Positions 52,902 through 63,535 are shown, counted from the stretch's first letter. The stretch is DNA of 64,000 nucleotides from Ancylostoma caninum (GCA_037903475.1 JBAJFG010000075.1:1-64000); one strand, 5' to 3'. Notes: generated from the letters alone by a model not told the origin. Numbers and translations: made by a program.

Positions 52902-54701
52902 TTGCAGTCTTCCCAAAAAGAGCAACAAGTTCTACTGGCTAGGAAAGATGAGTTAAACTTATTCCATCCCTTGGAAAAATACTCACTCCGGAATGTCAAG
53001 CGAATTGTAGCAAGAATTCTGCGTTTTATCAGAATTCTGGTATGCCGAGTCAATGCAAGAACGCAGCATTCCATCAAGCTTTCCTCGCTTTTGGAAGGAA
53101 TAATGGAAAACAACCTGGCAAAGATTTCTGGCACTGAAATCGCCATAGCCGGTAAAATACTCGTCAAACAACATCAGCTGACGACTATCACTCCTCCATT
53201 ACGTCAGTCTCTGAAGCATCTTAACATCAAGCAGGATCAGAATGGTTTGCTACGTTGTTACGGACGTCTGGGGCGCAGCAAACTGTCTGTTGAATCTAAG
53301 AACCCTATGATCTTTTCGCAGAATTAATGGCTCTCGCAGGCAATAATTCAAGATTGTCATGAAAAAGGGCATCCCGGAATCGGTCACACTATGTCAATTA
53401 TCCGAGAGCAAGTTTGGATTCCAAAGCTACGCGCACAAGTAACGCGAACTATTCGCCGCTGTATGCTATGTCAGAGATTTAATAATCTTCCATACAGATA
53501 TCCCGAACAAGGTGATTTGCCGAAGAGAAGAGTACTATGATCGCGTCCCTTTGCGCACGTTGGATTGAACTACTTTGGACCACTCTCTGTTAGCCAGCCA
53601 GATGGCACCGACAGAAAGTGCATCATGACATGTATGGCAACTCGACTGATACATCTCGACGTTGTATCTGATCTTACGACCACAGCTTTCCTTATGATGC
53701 TTCTCCGATTTTTTGGACGACGCGGCTTACCGAACTCTATCACAAGTGACAATGCTCCAACCTTTGCGCTGGGAGAAACAATTCTCAGTGGATGTTTGCA
53801 AGCTATTCGGAACGATCCGACAGTACAAAGGGCGGTAAGCAGCAGAGAAATCGAATGGAAGCACATCACTCCATTTGCTCCATGGCAGGGAGGCTTCTAC
53901 GAAAGGTTGATAAAATCAGTGAAGCATTTCTTATACAAGTCAGTAGGAACTGCAACACTGACATTCGAGCAATTGTCGACAGTGCTAGTAGAGATAGAGT
54001 CACTTATTAACACTAAACCTCTACTCCATGTGGAATCAAACACCATTGGAGAACAAGTATTGAGACCTATCGATTTCCTTCAAAATGAGTTTGAAGTTCC
54101 CTACCCACTGGATGAGCTGAGCGAAGACAAAGCGGATCCGCTGTATCTCCCACCCGATGAACAAGTCTTCATCAAGACTAAGCAGCAAGCAATCAAGGCT
54201 CTGCAATCCTCATGCCAGTTCACAGAAAGATTCTGGAGGATATGGAAGACACAGTACTTGGCATTCTTGCGCGAAAAACATCAGCGTGATGTCGGAAAAG
54301 GAAGGAGCTCAAAAAACTTCCCAAAGATAGATGATATTGTCCTAATAAGCGAGCCGATACAACCTCGACAATCGTGGAAATTGGGTAGAATACAAGAACT
54401 GGTGTCAAACTCGGAAGGAATTGTACGCGAAGCAATCATTGTGCTACCATCACGCCGACAGATACGGAGACCAGTTAATCTTCTTGTTCCCGTGGAACTT
54501 GATGATGGGCAGCATTGTAAAAGCAGGAAGGACGAATCGCTATCACGAGACATGTCCATAACTTCGGGAAATATTCCCGCTATTCCGACTGAAGGCGAGT
54601 GTGAGGTGGAACAGTCGATAAACAATGGACAACGAACATGTCGATACAACCTTCGACCAAGGAGACAAGCTAATTACATAGAATTCCTCACTCCTTTACA
54701 G
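52902..54701 (+). pseudogene. BEL/Pao integrase of element 2
   Basis: The N-terminal part is in 52902-53327 (GLLRCYGRLGRSKL). The zinc-binding region (HEKGHPGIGHTMS ... CMLCQRF, about 53357-53482) is split by stops at 53328 and 53540. The catalytic core is intact in the ORF that begins at 53565, with Asp in the first motif (NYFGP in place of the usual DYFGP, so the first Asp is lost), Asp in SDNAPTFALGE and Glu in FYERLIKS. A C-terminal region (RQSWKLGRIQELVS, RRPVNLLVPVEL) ends near 54690. The missing first Asp and upstream stops mean it is inactive. Confidence 0.85.
54691..54701 (+). promoter_or_regulatory. Candidate splice acceptor before the env-like ORF
   Basis: CTCCTTTACAG directly abuts ATG 54702. 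The same placement as in BEL element 1 suggests a conserved splice strategy for the 3' ORF. Confidence 0.55.
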
Positions 54702-55321
54702 ATGACAAATATTCCACTGATCCTCACGGTCCTTCTAACCATAGTGGTAATGGGAGAACCATCCCAAACCGCCTCCTCAATTCCATCATTGCATTTGGGA
54801 AACCATTCCCAAACCAGAAGGCTACGATGCATTGAAGGTGGTGTGGACCTCATTTCAACAAAGCAAGCTCCTTACGAGGTATGCGCAGAAGAATTCTGTC
54901 GGATATATGACACTCCACAAGTCAAGAAAACCGTAAGGTTTCCCACTCAAGTTGTGTTGCATGAACACCGAGTCCAATGGAAGTTCATCAACGATGTGTC
55001 GGTGAACACGATCGAGACTACGTGTCCACCTGCACCATTTTGTGAACACTTAGACTGTACCTTCTGTTCTGCAGTAATCTTCAATCCAGAATACTGGCCG
55101 TTCAAAGCTATACTCGCCAGAACCGTTCTTCTCTACTTTGTCATCACGGGATGCTATGTATAATATTTCTATATGTACCTCTTACACTCGGTACCCCATT
55201 ACGAATCTTCACAAGTTTCGTGTGGGGCTGCATTCGCAGATTGATCATGAGCATGGCTCGAGTGCTGAGGCGGCGGACAAGAGATCGCCAACGTCCTGTT
55301 GATCTAGTGGAACTCTTTTCC
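54702..55321 (+). pseudogene. Envelope-like ORF (BEL env), truncated
   Basis: Starts with a hydrophobic signal-like segment (NIPLILTVLLTIVVM), then a Cys-rich ectodomain start (paired Cys in CAEEFC, CPPAPFC, CTFC) and a second hydrophobic segment near the end (AILARTVLLYFVITGCYV). The pattern resembles the envelope genes some nematode BEL elements carry, which are related to phlebovirus-type glycoproteins; this family link is from memory and not tested. The frame is continuous with integrase, stops at 55161-55163, shifts once, and continues to about 55320 where a MITE or deletion removes the rest. Most of the glycoprotein is missing. Confidence 0.65.
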
Positions 55322-55325
55322 TTAA

Positions 55326-55789
55326 AGGCAGCAGGAGCTGAAATCCTCGACTCCGAGCTGAGCTGTGGGTGATGAAGTACAGACTCAGCACATCATAAAT
55401 GTGAAACGAACACAGACAATTATGGCTTACCTGCAGAGAAAATGGAACATTCGTCGCGAACACGCCTGGCCGTGTTCGCGCGCGGACGAGTTTTCCCCGG
55501 CGCAAAAAGCCATTGCGGTGCGTGGTTTGGCGCAAAGGGAAAACGTAATGCATTCAGTTCACAGGGTTTCATGGCGGGACTCGGCCAAAACCACGCGCCG
55601 CCATGGCCTTCGCGCCGAGGAAAACTCGTCCGCGCACGAACACGGCCAGGTGTGTTCGCGACGAATGTTCCATTTTCTCTGCAGGTAAGCCATCATTGTC
55701 TGTGTTCGTTTCACATTTATGATGTGCCGAGTCTGTAGTTCACCACCCGCAGCTCAGCTCAGAGTCGAGAATTTCAGCTCCTGCTGCCT
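55326..55789. mobile_element. TTAA palindromic MITE, 464 bp
   Basis: Nearly the whole element is one inverted repeat. AGGCAGCAGGAGCTGAAAT at 55326 pairs with the end at 55789, and the inner segments (GGAACATTCGTCGCGAAC and CGTGTTCGCG) pair too. TTAA at 55322-55325 is matched by CTAA at 55790-55793 (one change). Third sequence family in the window with the AGGCAG tip. It caps the truncated BEL element 2. Confidence 0.83.
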
Positions 55790-55804
55790 CTAATCTGCAT
55801 GGTA

Positions 55805-55832
55805 CAGTACCGGCCAAAATTATATAGCCTTT
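55805..55832. repeat. Tc1-like terminal sequence interrupted by the gypsy element
   Basis: TA then CAGTACCGGCCAAAATTATA looks like the start of a Tc1/mariner terminal inverted repeat. The gypsy element inserted 28 bp in, and the presumed continuation begins at 63970 (CTTTCGGATTTTCC) and leaves the window. Confidence 0.5.
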
Positions 55833-56254
55833 TGTAAAGTAGATGAAACATATTGTTGTCCATGTTTGTTTATGTTTGTTAACCCGTGCTATTGTTCTTT
55901 CTTTATTTCTCAATCGATACCGTTGTACCCGTGCACTTGGGTGGCCGGCGGCCTGATCTGTCTCTGCCGCCTCTTATGATCTACCGGTGTTCCACTTACT
56001 GGCGCTCTCTAACCTCTCTATTCCCTCGCCACCGGTATAAAAGGCCGGACCCCCGGCATAAAACACTTCTTCTACTTCTTCTCACTTTTCGTCGCTGCTA
56101 CGACCTGTCCTCCCTCGGCTCGTCAGTCGCCGGTCATTTCCCCCCACCATCCTACTTGTGCAGCCTACGTGTTACTAAATCAATAAAAAGTTACACGACG
56201 GGACCTCTCTGTGACACATCCGCCGGATAACCCACCAGCAGAGGAAAACCCACA
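55833..56254 (+). repeat. 5' LTR of the gypsy element
   Basis: 422 bp with TATAAAA at 56036-56042 and AATAAA at 56182-56187, placing promoter and poly(A) signal in the usual order. The primer-binding site follows at once (TGGGAGCCGAG, 56255-56265); I could not assign its tRNA. Confidence 0.95.
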
Positions 56255-56760
56255 TGGGAGCCGAGTTTTAGGAACTTGGCCGCACGCTCCCGTAGGTAAG
56301 GCGCTAGCCAAAATTGACCCTGACTTCTGCACTAGGAAGGGGAAGTTCCCCTTCGCATTCCAGACAGTGCAACTAGCTCGAGTGCCGTTAATCGCGGTTG
56401 AGCTAGTATTTTGCTGCCGTGGGGTGGCACCACTGAACCAACTTGTCTCCAAGTTGGAATTTCGGTGGACCGGAAAGCGATTTTGCAAGGGGAAACTCTG
56501 AGCAAATTTTTTTCGGCGTAGTCGTCACCCGCGCAAGTCGCTGAGCCGAAACTGTGCTACAGAAGGCTAAGCTAAGAAATTGCCAGGCGAAGCCGCGCTC
56601 TTTCTAAGTCTGCCACAAGGAAGGGCGACCAGACGCAACCCTACCTCCCTAACCGGGTCCTGGGAACCGCAGAAATCCCCATTCTGCTTGCGTCGCTGAT
56701 ATTCTCGTGAACTGCAATCCACAGAATCTTACCACAACATCAAGTTCTCTTATTGCAGAT
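56255..56760 (+). other. Gypsy leader with primer-binding site and splice acceptor
   Basis: Untranslated leader from TGGGAGCCGAG to the gag ATG. CTTATTGCAG (56749-56758) stands two bases before ATG 56761 and could be an acceptor for a leader intron or a trans-spliced leader. Confidence 0.5.
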
Positions 56761-58245
56761 ATGTCGAAGAACGATATCGATCGTGAGATCGACGCGATGT
56801 TGAACTTGGAGCAGCCCGACGACCGCAGAGTGTCCGAGCTACAAGCCCAAGTATCAGTGCTGATGGAACAAGTCCGCACACTGTCAGAGAAGGCGGCGCA
56901 GGTAAAAACCTCGATCCTACTGATAGGTGAAAAGGTTGCAGCACTGAAGAAACTTCCCAATGGATTGCATGAAAACATGCTATCGGGAAGTTGTACGCGA
57001 ACCGCTGAGAAAACCAGAGATGAGGTGGTACAGCTTGCACACGCGTTCGCGGACCAAAACTGTGAGGCAATTGAAGCACAACTCACAGCGCTCACACAAG
57101 TAGTTGACCAAATAGAGAGGTGGAGTGACCTCGATTGGGAACAAATAACTACTGAGCAAGCCGAATTCTTCGAGCAAGCTCGTCATGACGACGACTGCAT
57201 TCGGCAGCTTGCGCAACTTTGGAATGTCAAAACCTCTGACGTCCTGCACACTGCGCAGCAACGCATAGGTGAATTGCCAACCACCTCAAACTCTTGCAAG
57301 GAATACCCTAGAAACAAAACAGGGGTAGATGCAGGAACTTTAAGAAATGGATCGGCACAATACAATTGCCTTTCATGTCAGAAAGAACAGCCAATGGAGC
57401 TCGACCATCAGCCACGGGACAATGGCGTCGAATTCAGAAGCGCCATGAGGCAAGTTCGTGAAAACGAACACGTGCATCCCGCAGGTCTAGCACCCTTCGA
57501 TGAAGAACGTGCTAGTCGAGGTCAGTTTTCCAGTAGAGGCAAAGTGGGTGAATGTGAACCCACAGTGCCATTGGCACAGCCTGATCGAGAAGGTTACCTC
57601 AACCTCCCATCATCTCAGAACTGGAGGCAACCCGTGCACCCACAAACGACAAGGGAGCAGAGGTCCCAAGGTGAGAGACCACCTCCATTTCTACAAAATA
57701 CATGTGATTCTGGGTTAGCGCTAGCATTAGCGACTATGGCACTACCAGAAGTACAACCCTTCTCGAATCACCAGGGGAAAGGTTTCGAAACATTCCTCGC
57801 GTCATTCCAAATGAAATACGGAAGGCTTGGGCTAGACCATTCCATGTTAACCCACCTTTTGGCACCGAAGCTTGAGGGACACCCCAGAGCTATCTTTGAG
57901 GCGCTACCGCGCTCATGCAAGGAAGGCAGCTTTACAGAGCTGATCGAAACCTTACGAGAGCGTTTGAGAGAAAACGACGCATCACGTCGCACAGAGGCAT
58001 ACGTGAAACTAAAACAGCTGCGTAAAACAACCTCGGTCACCAAGTACTGCGTGGAACTTGAAGCCCTCACACAAACTATATACCCTGAAGCAAGTGATGG
58101 GGAACTTTCCATGATGCGAGCAGGGGAGCTCATAACCCAGTTAACAGACTGGAACGAATACTTCTCCAGGTCTGGCTCCTTCCATGATTGCGAACAGCTC
58201 ATAACCCAGTTAACAGACTGGAACGAATACGTTCCAGTCTGTTAA
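56761..58245 (+). pseudogene. Gypsy Gag, interrupted by an internal palindrome
   Basis: ATG 56761 (MSKNDIDREIDAMLNLEQ) starts a mostly helical N-terminus. The Gag capsid region is around FSNHQGKGFETFLASFQMKY to LDHSMLTHLLAPKLEGHPRA and RGELITQLTDWNEY. The frame ends at TAA 58243-58245 inside the inverted duplication at 58161-58294. Beyond it Gag resumes in the ORF starting at 58270 (MEGARPGEAYEKLKGM), so Gag and Pol were probably one long frame before the rearrangement. The upstream start at 56707 is rejected because it lies before the putative acceptor. Confidence 0.85.
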
Positions 58246-58294
58246 CTGGGTTATGAGCTGTTCGCAATCATGGAAGGAGCCAGACCTGGAGAAG
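58161..58294. repeat. Perfect 65-bp inverted repeat inside gag
   Basis: 58161-58225 and 58230-58294 are exact reverse complements around a 4-base loop (AATA). The left arm's inner part (CATAACCCAGTTAACAGACT) also repeats directly the normal gag sequence at 58131-58150. It is not a terminator: it breaks the coding sequence. Confidence 0.98.
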
Positions 58295-60375
58295 CTTATG
58301 AGAAGCTTAAGGGCATGGCCCAATGCATTGAAAGAAGCCGACAAGTTGCCAATGCAGTTAGAAGCAGTGCGACCCAAAAACTTCGCACGCATCTCGTTAC
58401 AGAGAGGAAGCAGAACTCTCGAAACGAGGGAAGTAAGGGTTTTGCAAAGCAAAGCTCAAGATCGAGCCTAGATCTGCCGGTAACACCAGTCTCGGCAACG
58501 ACGTCCCAGCCTAGAGAAGTGTTCTGCTCTCGCTGTAAAGGGAAAGGCCACTTCGCGCGAGACTGCATAACCACTAGCAATGCTCTCACTAGCCAGTCAT
58601 CAGCTCAAGCGCGAAACACATCCACAGCAGGTCCCTTCCGAGAGAAGTCGTCAGGGCGAAATCCGAAAACCCAAGACGATAATGCACGCGCTTTCACAGC
58701 CACTCTTAATCGCTGGACCTGTGGAACAATTAGATACGACATGTCCCAACAAGAACTTTTTGGGGAGCAAACTGTAGCAGAAGTGAGCATGCTCGGTAAA
58801 CCAAAGAAGGTGCTACTCGACACGGGCTCGCAAATTAGCATTATGCCCCTGAAAATTCTTGTTGCCGCGCATCAGGAAGGGTTCGACCTCAACAATGATG
58901 TCGAGGAAATCCCCTTCACAAGCAGTACACCAATCTATGACGCCTCGGGCAATGAAATGGAGTTCAAAGGCGCTATCAGACTCACGATGCAGATGGGTCA
59001 ATCAGCACCGCAGAGAGTAGCCATGTTAGTTAGGAAAACTAAGGACGACATGGTGGTATTCGACACTAACATACTCTCCAAGTTAGGGCTGTCTCTCGAA
59101 AGAAAACAAAACTCTAGAAACGCCTCTCAGACACGTGACGAGGCAGGGCCTAGCCGAAGGGTTAAGAAACCTGAGCAGAATCCGCGAAAGCTCACCAAAG
59201 ACAAAAGCAAGCCTGCAGTCGTCACAAGCCGTGTCTATATTAGACCTGGCGAGACAAAACCACTGGTAATTTCCTCGGGAACTCCAGGGAAAGATCAGAT
59301 GCTTTGGTCGGACTGTGAGGTAATACCGGATGCGGTTTGCCACGCAGATCAGTCCGTCCTGAAGCTTCCCGTCACTAACACTACGGATGTTCCAAAAACT
59401 TTCCGCATTGGAGAGGAAGTAGGACATTGGGATGACAGCTGGGTAGTTGAACACTCATCTGCTTCCCACGCAAACATGCTCGAGCGAACAAACAGCGATT
59501 CTGCTGAACGCAAAGAGCTTCTGTGGAAAGCACTCCTCAATAATAAGACTACAACAGAATACGATGAACCACTAAGAGGGGTGGTAGACCGCTTCGACGA
59601 TCTATTTGCAGTATTCGACCAGGAGTTGACCCAAACCTCTCTCGTGGAGCATGACATCGAAACTGGATCTGCGCAACCAATCCGCCAGAAGGCTCGCCCC
59701 TTCCCTCTCGGAACGCGAATTGAACTGCGCAAAATCCTTGATGATCTTGTAAAAAGAGACATCATCGAACCCAGCCAATCCAACTGGTCATCACCAATCG
59801 TGTTAGTACGAAAAAAAGATGGAACTCTACGATTATGCGTAGATTACCGTAAATTGAACAAAGTGTCGCACATTGACGGCTATCCTCTGCCAACGATCGA
59901 CACAATTCTACAAAATCTTAGTGGCAAGCGATATTTCCCGACCTTAGATCTTGCGTCGGGGTATTGGCAAATAAAGCTATCCAACGACGCAAAAGCAAAG
60001 AGCGCTTTCGTCACAACAGAAGGCCTCTTCCAATTCAAAGTACTCCCCTTTGGACTCGCGTCCTCCCCAGCCGTATTCCAGCGGCACTTAGTCCTAGGGC
60101 CCCTTCTGAATGATGAAGTCTTCTGCTATTTGGATGACATAATGATCGCCACAAGTACCCTCGAAAAACACTTACAGATGCTTGAAAAGGTTTTCTCAGC
60201 CTTGAGTAAAGCCCGACTAAAGCTGAACCCTCGAAAATGCGTCCTGGTGGAAACGAAGGCACAATTTCTGGGACATGTGATTGACCAGAAAGGCCTTCAC
60301 ATGGACCCACACAAGGTCGCTGCCATCACAGACTATCCTGAGCCCACCTCAAGATCAGCCATGCGCACCTTCTAG
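58270..60375 (+). CDS. Gypsy Gag C-terminus, protease and reverse transcriptase
   Basis: 701 codons. CSRCKGKGHFARDC (about 58525) is the CCHC nucleocapsid knuckle. VLLDTGSQISIMPL (about 58811) is the aspartic protease active site. RT runs from PIRQKARPFPLG (about 59680) through WSSPIVLVRKKDGTLRLCVD, TLDLASGYWQIKL and FGLASSPAVFQ to the catalytic YLDD (60127-60138) and FLGHVIDQKG. The frame ends at TAG 60373-60375 after MRTF, where the family has a Leu (RTFLG..SYYRKFI); homology continues in frame afterwards (GMCSYYRKFILGFSKIAGPL). The stop is therefore a nonsense mutation, and RNase H and integrase were part of the same protein. Confidence 0.93.
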   Translation: MEGARPGEAYEKLKGMAQCIERSRQVANAVRSSATQKLRTHLVTERKQNSRNEGSKGFAKQSSRSSLDLPVTPVSATTSQPREVFCSRCKGKGHFARDCITTSNALTSQSSAQARNTSTAGPFREKSSGRNPKTQDDNARAFTATLNRWTCGTIRYDMSQQELFGEQTVAEVSMLGKPKKVLLDTGSQISIMPLKILVAAHQEGFDLNNDVEEIPFTSSTPIYDASGNEMEFKGAIRLTMQMGQSAPQRVAMLVRKTKDDMVVFDTNILSKLGLSLERKQNSRNASQTRDEAGPSRRVKKPEQNPRKLTKDKSKPAVVTSRVYIRPGETKPLVISSGTPGKDQMLWSDCEVIPDAVCHADQSVLKLPVTNTTDVPKTFRIGEEVGHWDDSWVVEHSSASHANMLERTNSDSAERKELLWKALLNNKTTTEYDEPLRGVVDRFDDLFAVFDQELTQTSLVEHDIETGSAQPIRQKARPFPLGTRIELRKILDDLVKRDIIEPSQSNWSSPIVLVRKKDGTLRLCVDYRKLNKVSHIDGYPLPTIDTILQNLSGKRYFPTLDLASGYWQIKLSNDAKAKSAFVTTEGLFQFKVLPFGLASSPAVFQRHLVLGPLLNDEVFCYLDDIMIATSTLEKHLQMLEKVFSALSKARLKLNPRKCVLVETKAQFLGHVIDQKGLHMDPHKVAAITDYPEPTSRSAMRTF

Positions 60376-63193
60376 GGAATGTGCTCGTACTATCGCAAAT
60401 TCATCCTCGGATTTTCAAAAATCGCAGGACCTTTGCACGAGATGACCTCCGAAAAATGCCCATATAAGTGGACATCGGAAAGGAGAAAGGCATTCCAAAC
60501 CCTAAAAAAAAGCGATTACAACGGCATCTGTCTTGGCCCAACCCGACATTGAGGCGGCACGCTGTGGGCAGAAACCGTTCCAAGTCCACACAGATGCGAG
60601 TTACCTTGGGTTAGGGGCGGTCTTTAGCCAAAAAGGCGATGATGGATTCCTCCATCCGATATTTTTCGCTTCAAAAGGCCTCTCAAAAAGTGAGAAAAAC
60701 TATCACGTCACAGATTTAGAGGCTCTCGCCGCTGTATTCGCAATGAGAAAGTTTCACATGTTCGTCTACGGGCTCGAAGTGGAACTTTACACCGATCACC
60801 AACCCCTCAAAGCACTCTTCGAAAGAACAAATGTCTCCGCACGGATACTGCGCTGGGCGTTGGAACTCCAAAGGTATAATTTGAAAATCATATACCTAAA
60901 AGGCCAGGCAAACAAGGTTGCGGACGCGCTCAGCAGAGGGCCTGTAAGTCCAGAACAAATGGAAGCCACAGAGTCCCCGATGAATGAGTGCATTGTTGCT
61001 ACGGTAAGAAGCGAACCTGAGTGGACCTCAGAACTCCGCAAAGACGAAATATACGGAAGAATCATTGATGACCTCGAGAATAACCGTCTTTCCGAGAGTG
61101 TACTCCTGCCAGGACACTCTAAAAAGCTCAAAATAGCGGATTTTGCCATGATTGAAGGCTATCTCGCACTCCTGGGAAACCATCACATAAGAAGAGTAGT
61201 GCCTCAGAGTCACAGGAAAAGCCTCTTCTTAGATGCAGATGCCGGAATGCTCGCTTGTCACTTTGGTCCCAAAAAGATCCTTCGCTCCCTTTCGCAACGC
61301 GTCTTCTGGGAAACAATGCGTAACGATGTGATCAAGTGGTGTGAAGAATGCAAAACGTGTATTTTGCACAACAACAAGCAAACTATCACGCCATCACTCA
61401 AACCAATAACCACTTCGAAACCATATGAGATAATAGGAATCGACATCCTTGAAATGGGCCCTACCACAGAAGGGAATAGATACATCCTCAGCGTAGTGGA
61501 CCATTTCACAAAATACGGCAGTGCCTACCCTATTCCGACTAAAGCAGCGGAAACCGTATCCCGTATTTTGTTTGAAAGATGGATTTCAGACGGATGTCGC
61601 CTCCCGAAATGCATTCTGTCGGATCAGGGGACAGAGTTCGAAAACAAACTCATGACTGAACTGACTCGGCTGATGGGTATCAAACAAATATTCACCAAAG
61701 GCTATAATCCAAGGGAAAATGGCCTAACCGAAAGATTCAACAGAACAATCATAAGACTGTTGCGGAAAAAGGTGAATATCCCAGTCGAGTGGGATAAACT
61801 CTTGCCCCATTGCGTCCTAGCGTATAACTTTACGGTCCATGAATCAACAGGAGAGTCACCCTTTTTCCTTCTGCACGGTTACGACTGTAACATTCCCTGG
61901 GACTCTCTTCCGGACAAGGAAATAAGCGAGTACATGGTAGATATAGATTCGTATGTAAACGAGCTAGTAGTGGGCCTTAAACTCGCTCATGACTTTGCCA
62001 GGGCGAACAATGAGCGCGCAAGAGACCGCATGAAGCGCTATTACGACGCACACAAGAAGGTCTCGGAGCGACCTTTCTCCGTAGGGGAGAGAGTGTACAT
62101 GCGTGTACCTTCAGAAAAAGCATACTCAAAACATCCCAAACTCATAAACGAATGGAGTGGTCCGTTCCGCATAATAGACTGCAGCCAGAACAGTGCCCTT
62201 ATCACTCCCATCAATGGTAGTGCCGAGCCGATGCGAGTGCAGTTTGATCTTTTACAAAGGGTGCCCAAAGGTGTTGACAATGAACCTGTCGACACTACCC
62301 GAAAACGTGGAAAAGGGGGGAGACCTAAAAAGAATAAAGCTCCTCGAAGTAACATCATTTGTTGCAGAGTCGACGTCGGACCTCCGCAAGAAGACCCACT
62401 TCATTTGTTCCATCCGTGCACGTGCAACATTTTCCATGCGAAAGCACAAGCCGCACTACCTAGCCTGCGTTCGGATCTTGCACGGTCGAAGGCTGTGAAC
62501 AACATGTTCCAGTTGGCCAACGTCGCCTCAATTGTCCTGGATCCCTTCTGGGGAGATCGTCGCAAGGAGTTGGAGCTGCTAAACAAAGACTCGAAGCATC
62601 TCACAGTCCTGGGCCTCGCACATGCCATCGCTGCACACAGATCCAGCTGTTACGCGTTTGGAATGGCCCTAAAAGCCGCTCACGGCAAACGGATTGTCCA
62701 TCCTCCTCTTTTCCCGCAATACCCAGGATATCATATTGAATCCTACTACGCACAGACTATAGAGCGTCTTGACCAGGTGCCGCAAAACTATGATGATTCT
62801 CCAGCCAATCCCACCATTATCGCCATGCCTCTACCCTTCCTCCGCGGAGAAACCGAACTCGAGGAGAGCGACAAGGCCAAAATAATGGTGTACACCACTT
62901 TCGACAGTCTAGCGGCACAGCTAAATGAACGTCCCATCTCCGCTGCTATCGTTCTAGTGTGGCCAGATTCAATGCCATCAACAGTGCATCTGAACAGGAC
63001 CATGCACGCTCTGGAACGCCACCTCCAGTGTGGTGGGACTTTGGACATGTACCCGCCACCGTATGAGGAAGGGCGCCGAGAAGCTCGGCACGAGATAAAG
63101 AGACTGCCGAAGTCGTGGAGGTTCTCACCGGGCCGGCCCGCGGATTTGACGCCCGCGTGGTTGACGCTTATGGGACCATCGGCGAAACGGTAG
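60376..63193 (+). CDS. Gypsy RNase H, integrase and unknown post-integrase domain
   Basis: 60376-60505 continues RT in frame. A run of eight A at 60504-60511 then shifts into the long frame that opens around 60533. RNase H: FQVHTDASYLGLGAV, LEALAAVFA, YTDHQPLKAL, VADALSRGP. Integrase: zinc region HFGPKKILRS ... CEECKTC (61260-61360), then the triad Asp in IGIDILEMG, Asp in ILSDQGTEF and Glu in ENGLTERFNR, and a C-terminal GPF-type segment (INEWSGPFRIIDCS). After about 62320 (RGKGGRPKKNKAPRS) come some 280 residues I cannot assign (HLFHPCTCNIFHAKAQ ... WRFSPGRPADLTPAWL). They lack a signal peptide, membrane segment or chromodomain motif. The unknown part is described in the findings. Confidence 0.92.
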
Positions 63194-63296
63194 CCCTGGG
63201 ACACCCAGGCACAAGCTTGGGCACAAACCCCAGACGAGGAGACTGTATCACCCGTGGCAAGTCGCAGTCTATCTCAACCAACTGAGAAAATTCGCC

Positions 63297-63509
63297 ATGA
63301 ATACACTGTCATTGCCGCAATTCTTCGTGAAGAAAAGAGACAAGCGAGACGAGGAGCAAGGAGACGACAAGGACGAAGGAGAGAAGCCGCCGAAGAAGAA
63401 GACAAAGATGAGCCGACCGGACGTCATGTACCTGCGCGACGCGAAGACCGAACGCCAGAAGCAATCGCACCTGATCAAGCAGAAAGGAAAGCACTACGAC
63501 CCCAAATGA
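63297..63509 (+). CDS. Small charged ORF between pol and the 3' LTR
   Basis: 70 codons, MNTLSLPQFFVKKRDKRDEE then a Lys/Glu/Asp-rich segment with KPPKKKTKM, ending KGKHYDPK at TGA 63507-63509. No family recognised. The basic cluster could be a nuclear-localisation signal. An overlapping ORF in another frame (63254-63694) runs into the LTR and is less likely. It may be an accessory protein or chance. Confidence 0.3.
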   Translation: MNTLSLPQFFVKKRDKRDEEQGDDKDEGEKPPKKKTKMSRPDVMYLRDAKTERQKQSHLIKQKGKHYDPK

Positions 63510-63535
63510 GATGTAGCCATCGGAGCCTGGCTCCT

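Larger units (their letters stand above)
48539..55321 (+). mobile_element. BEL/Pao LTR retrotransposon 2 (3'-truncated)
   Basis: 5' LTR, tRNA-Gly-type primer-binding site, gag, nucleocapsid, protease, RT, RNase H, integrase and the start of an env-like ORF in order, all on the plus strand. It ends abruptly at a TTAA MITE (55326). No 3' LTR is found in the window. Reading frames are broken many times, so this is an older copy than BEL element 1. Confidence 0.9.

Noticed and set aside
58161..58294. Transcription terminator hairpin
   Set aside because: Perfect 65-bp arms derived from gag coding sequence in a eukaryotic retroelement. It is a rearrangement, not a terminator.
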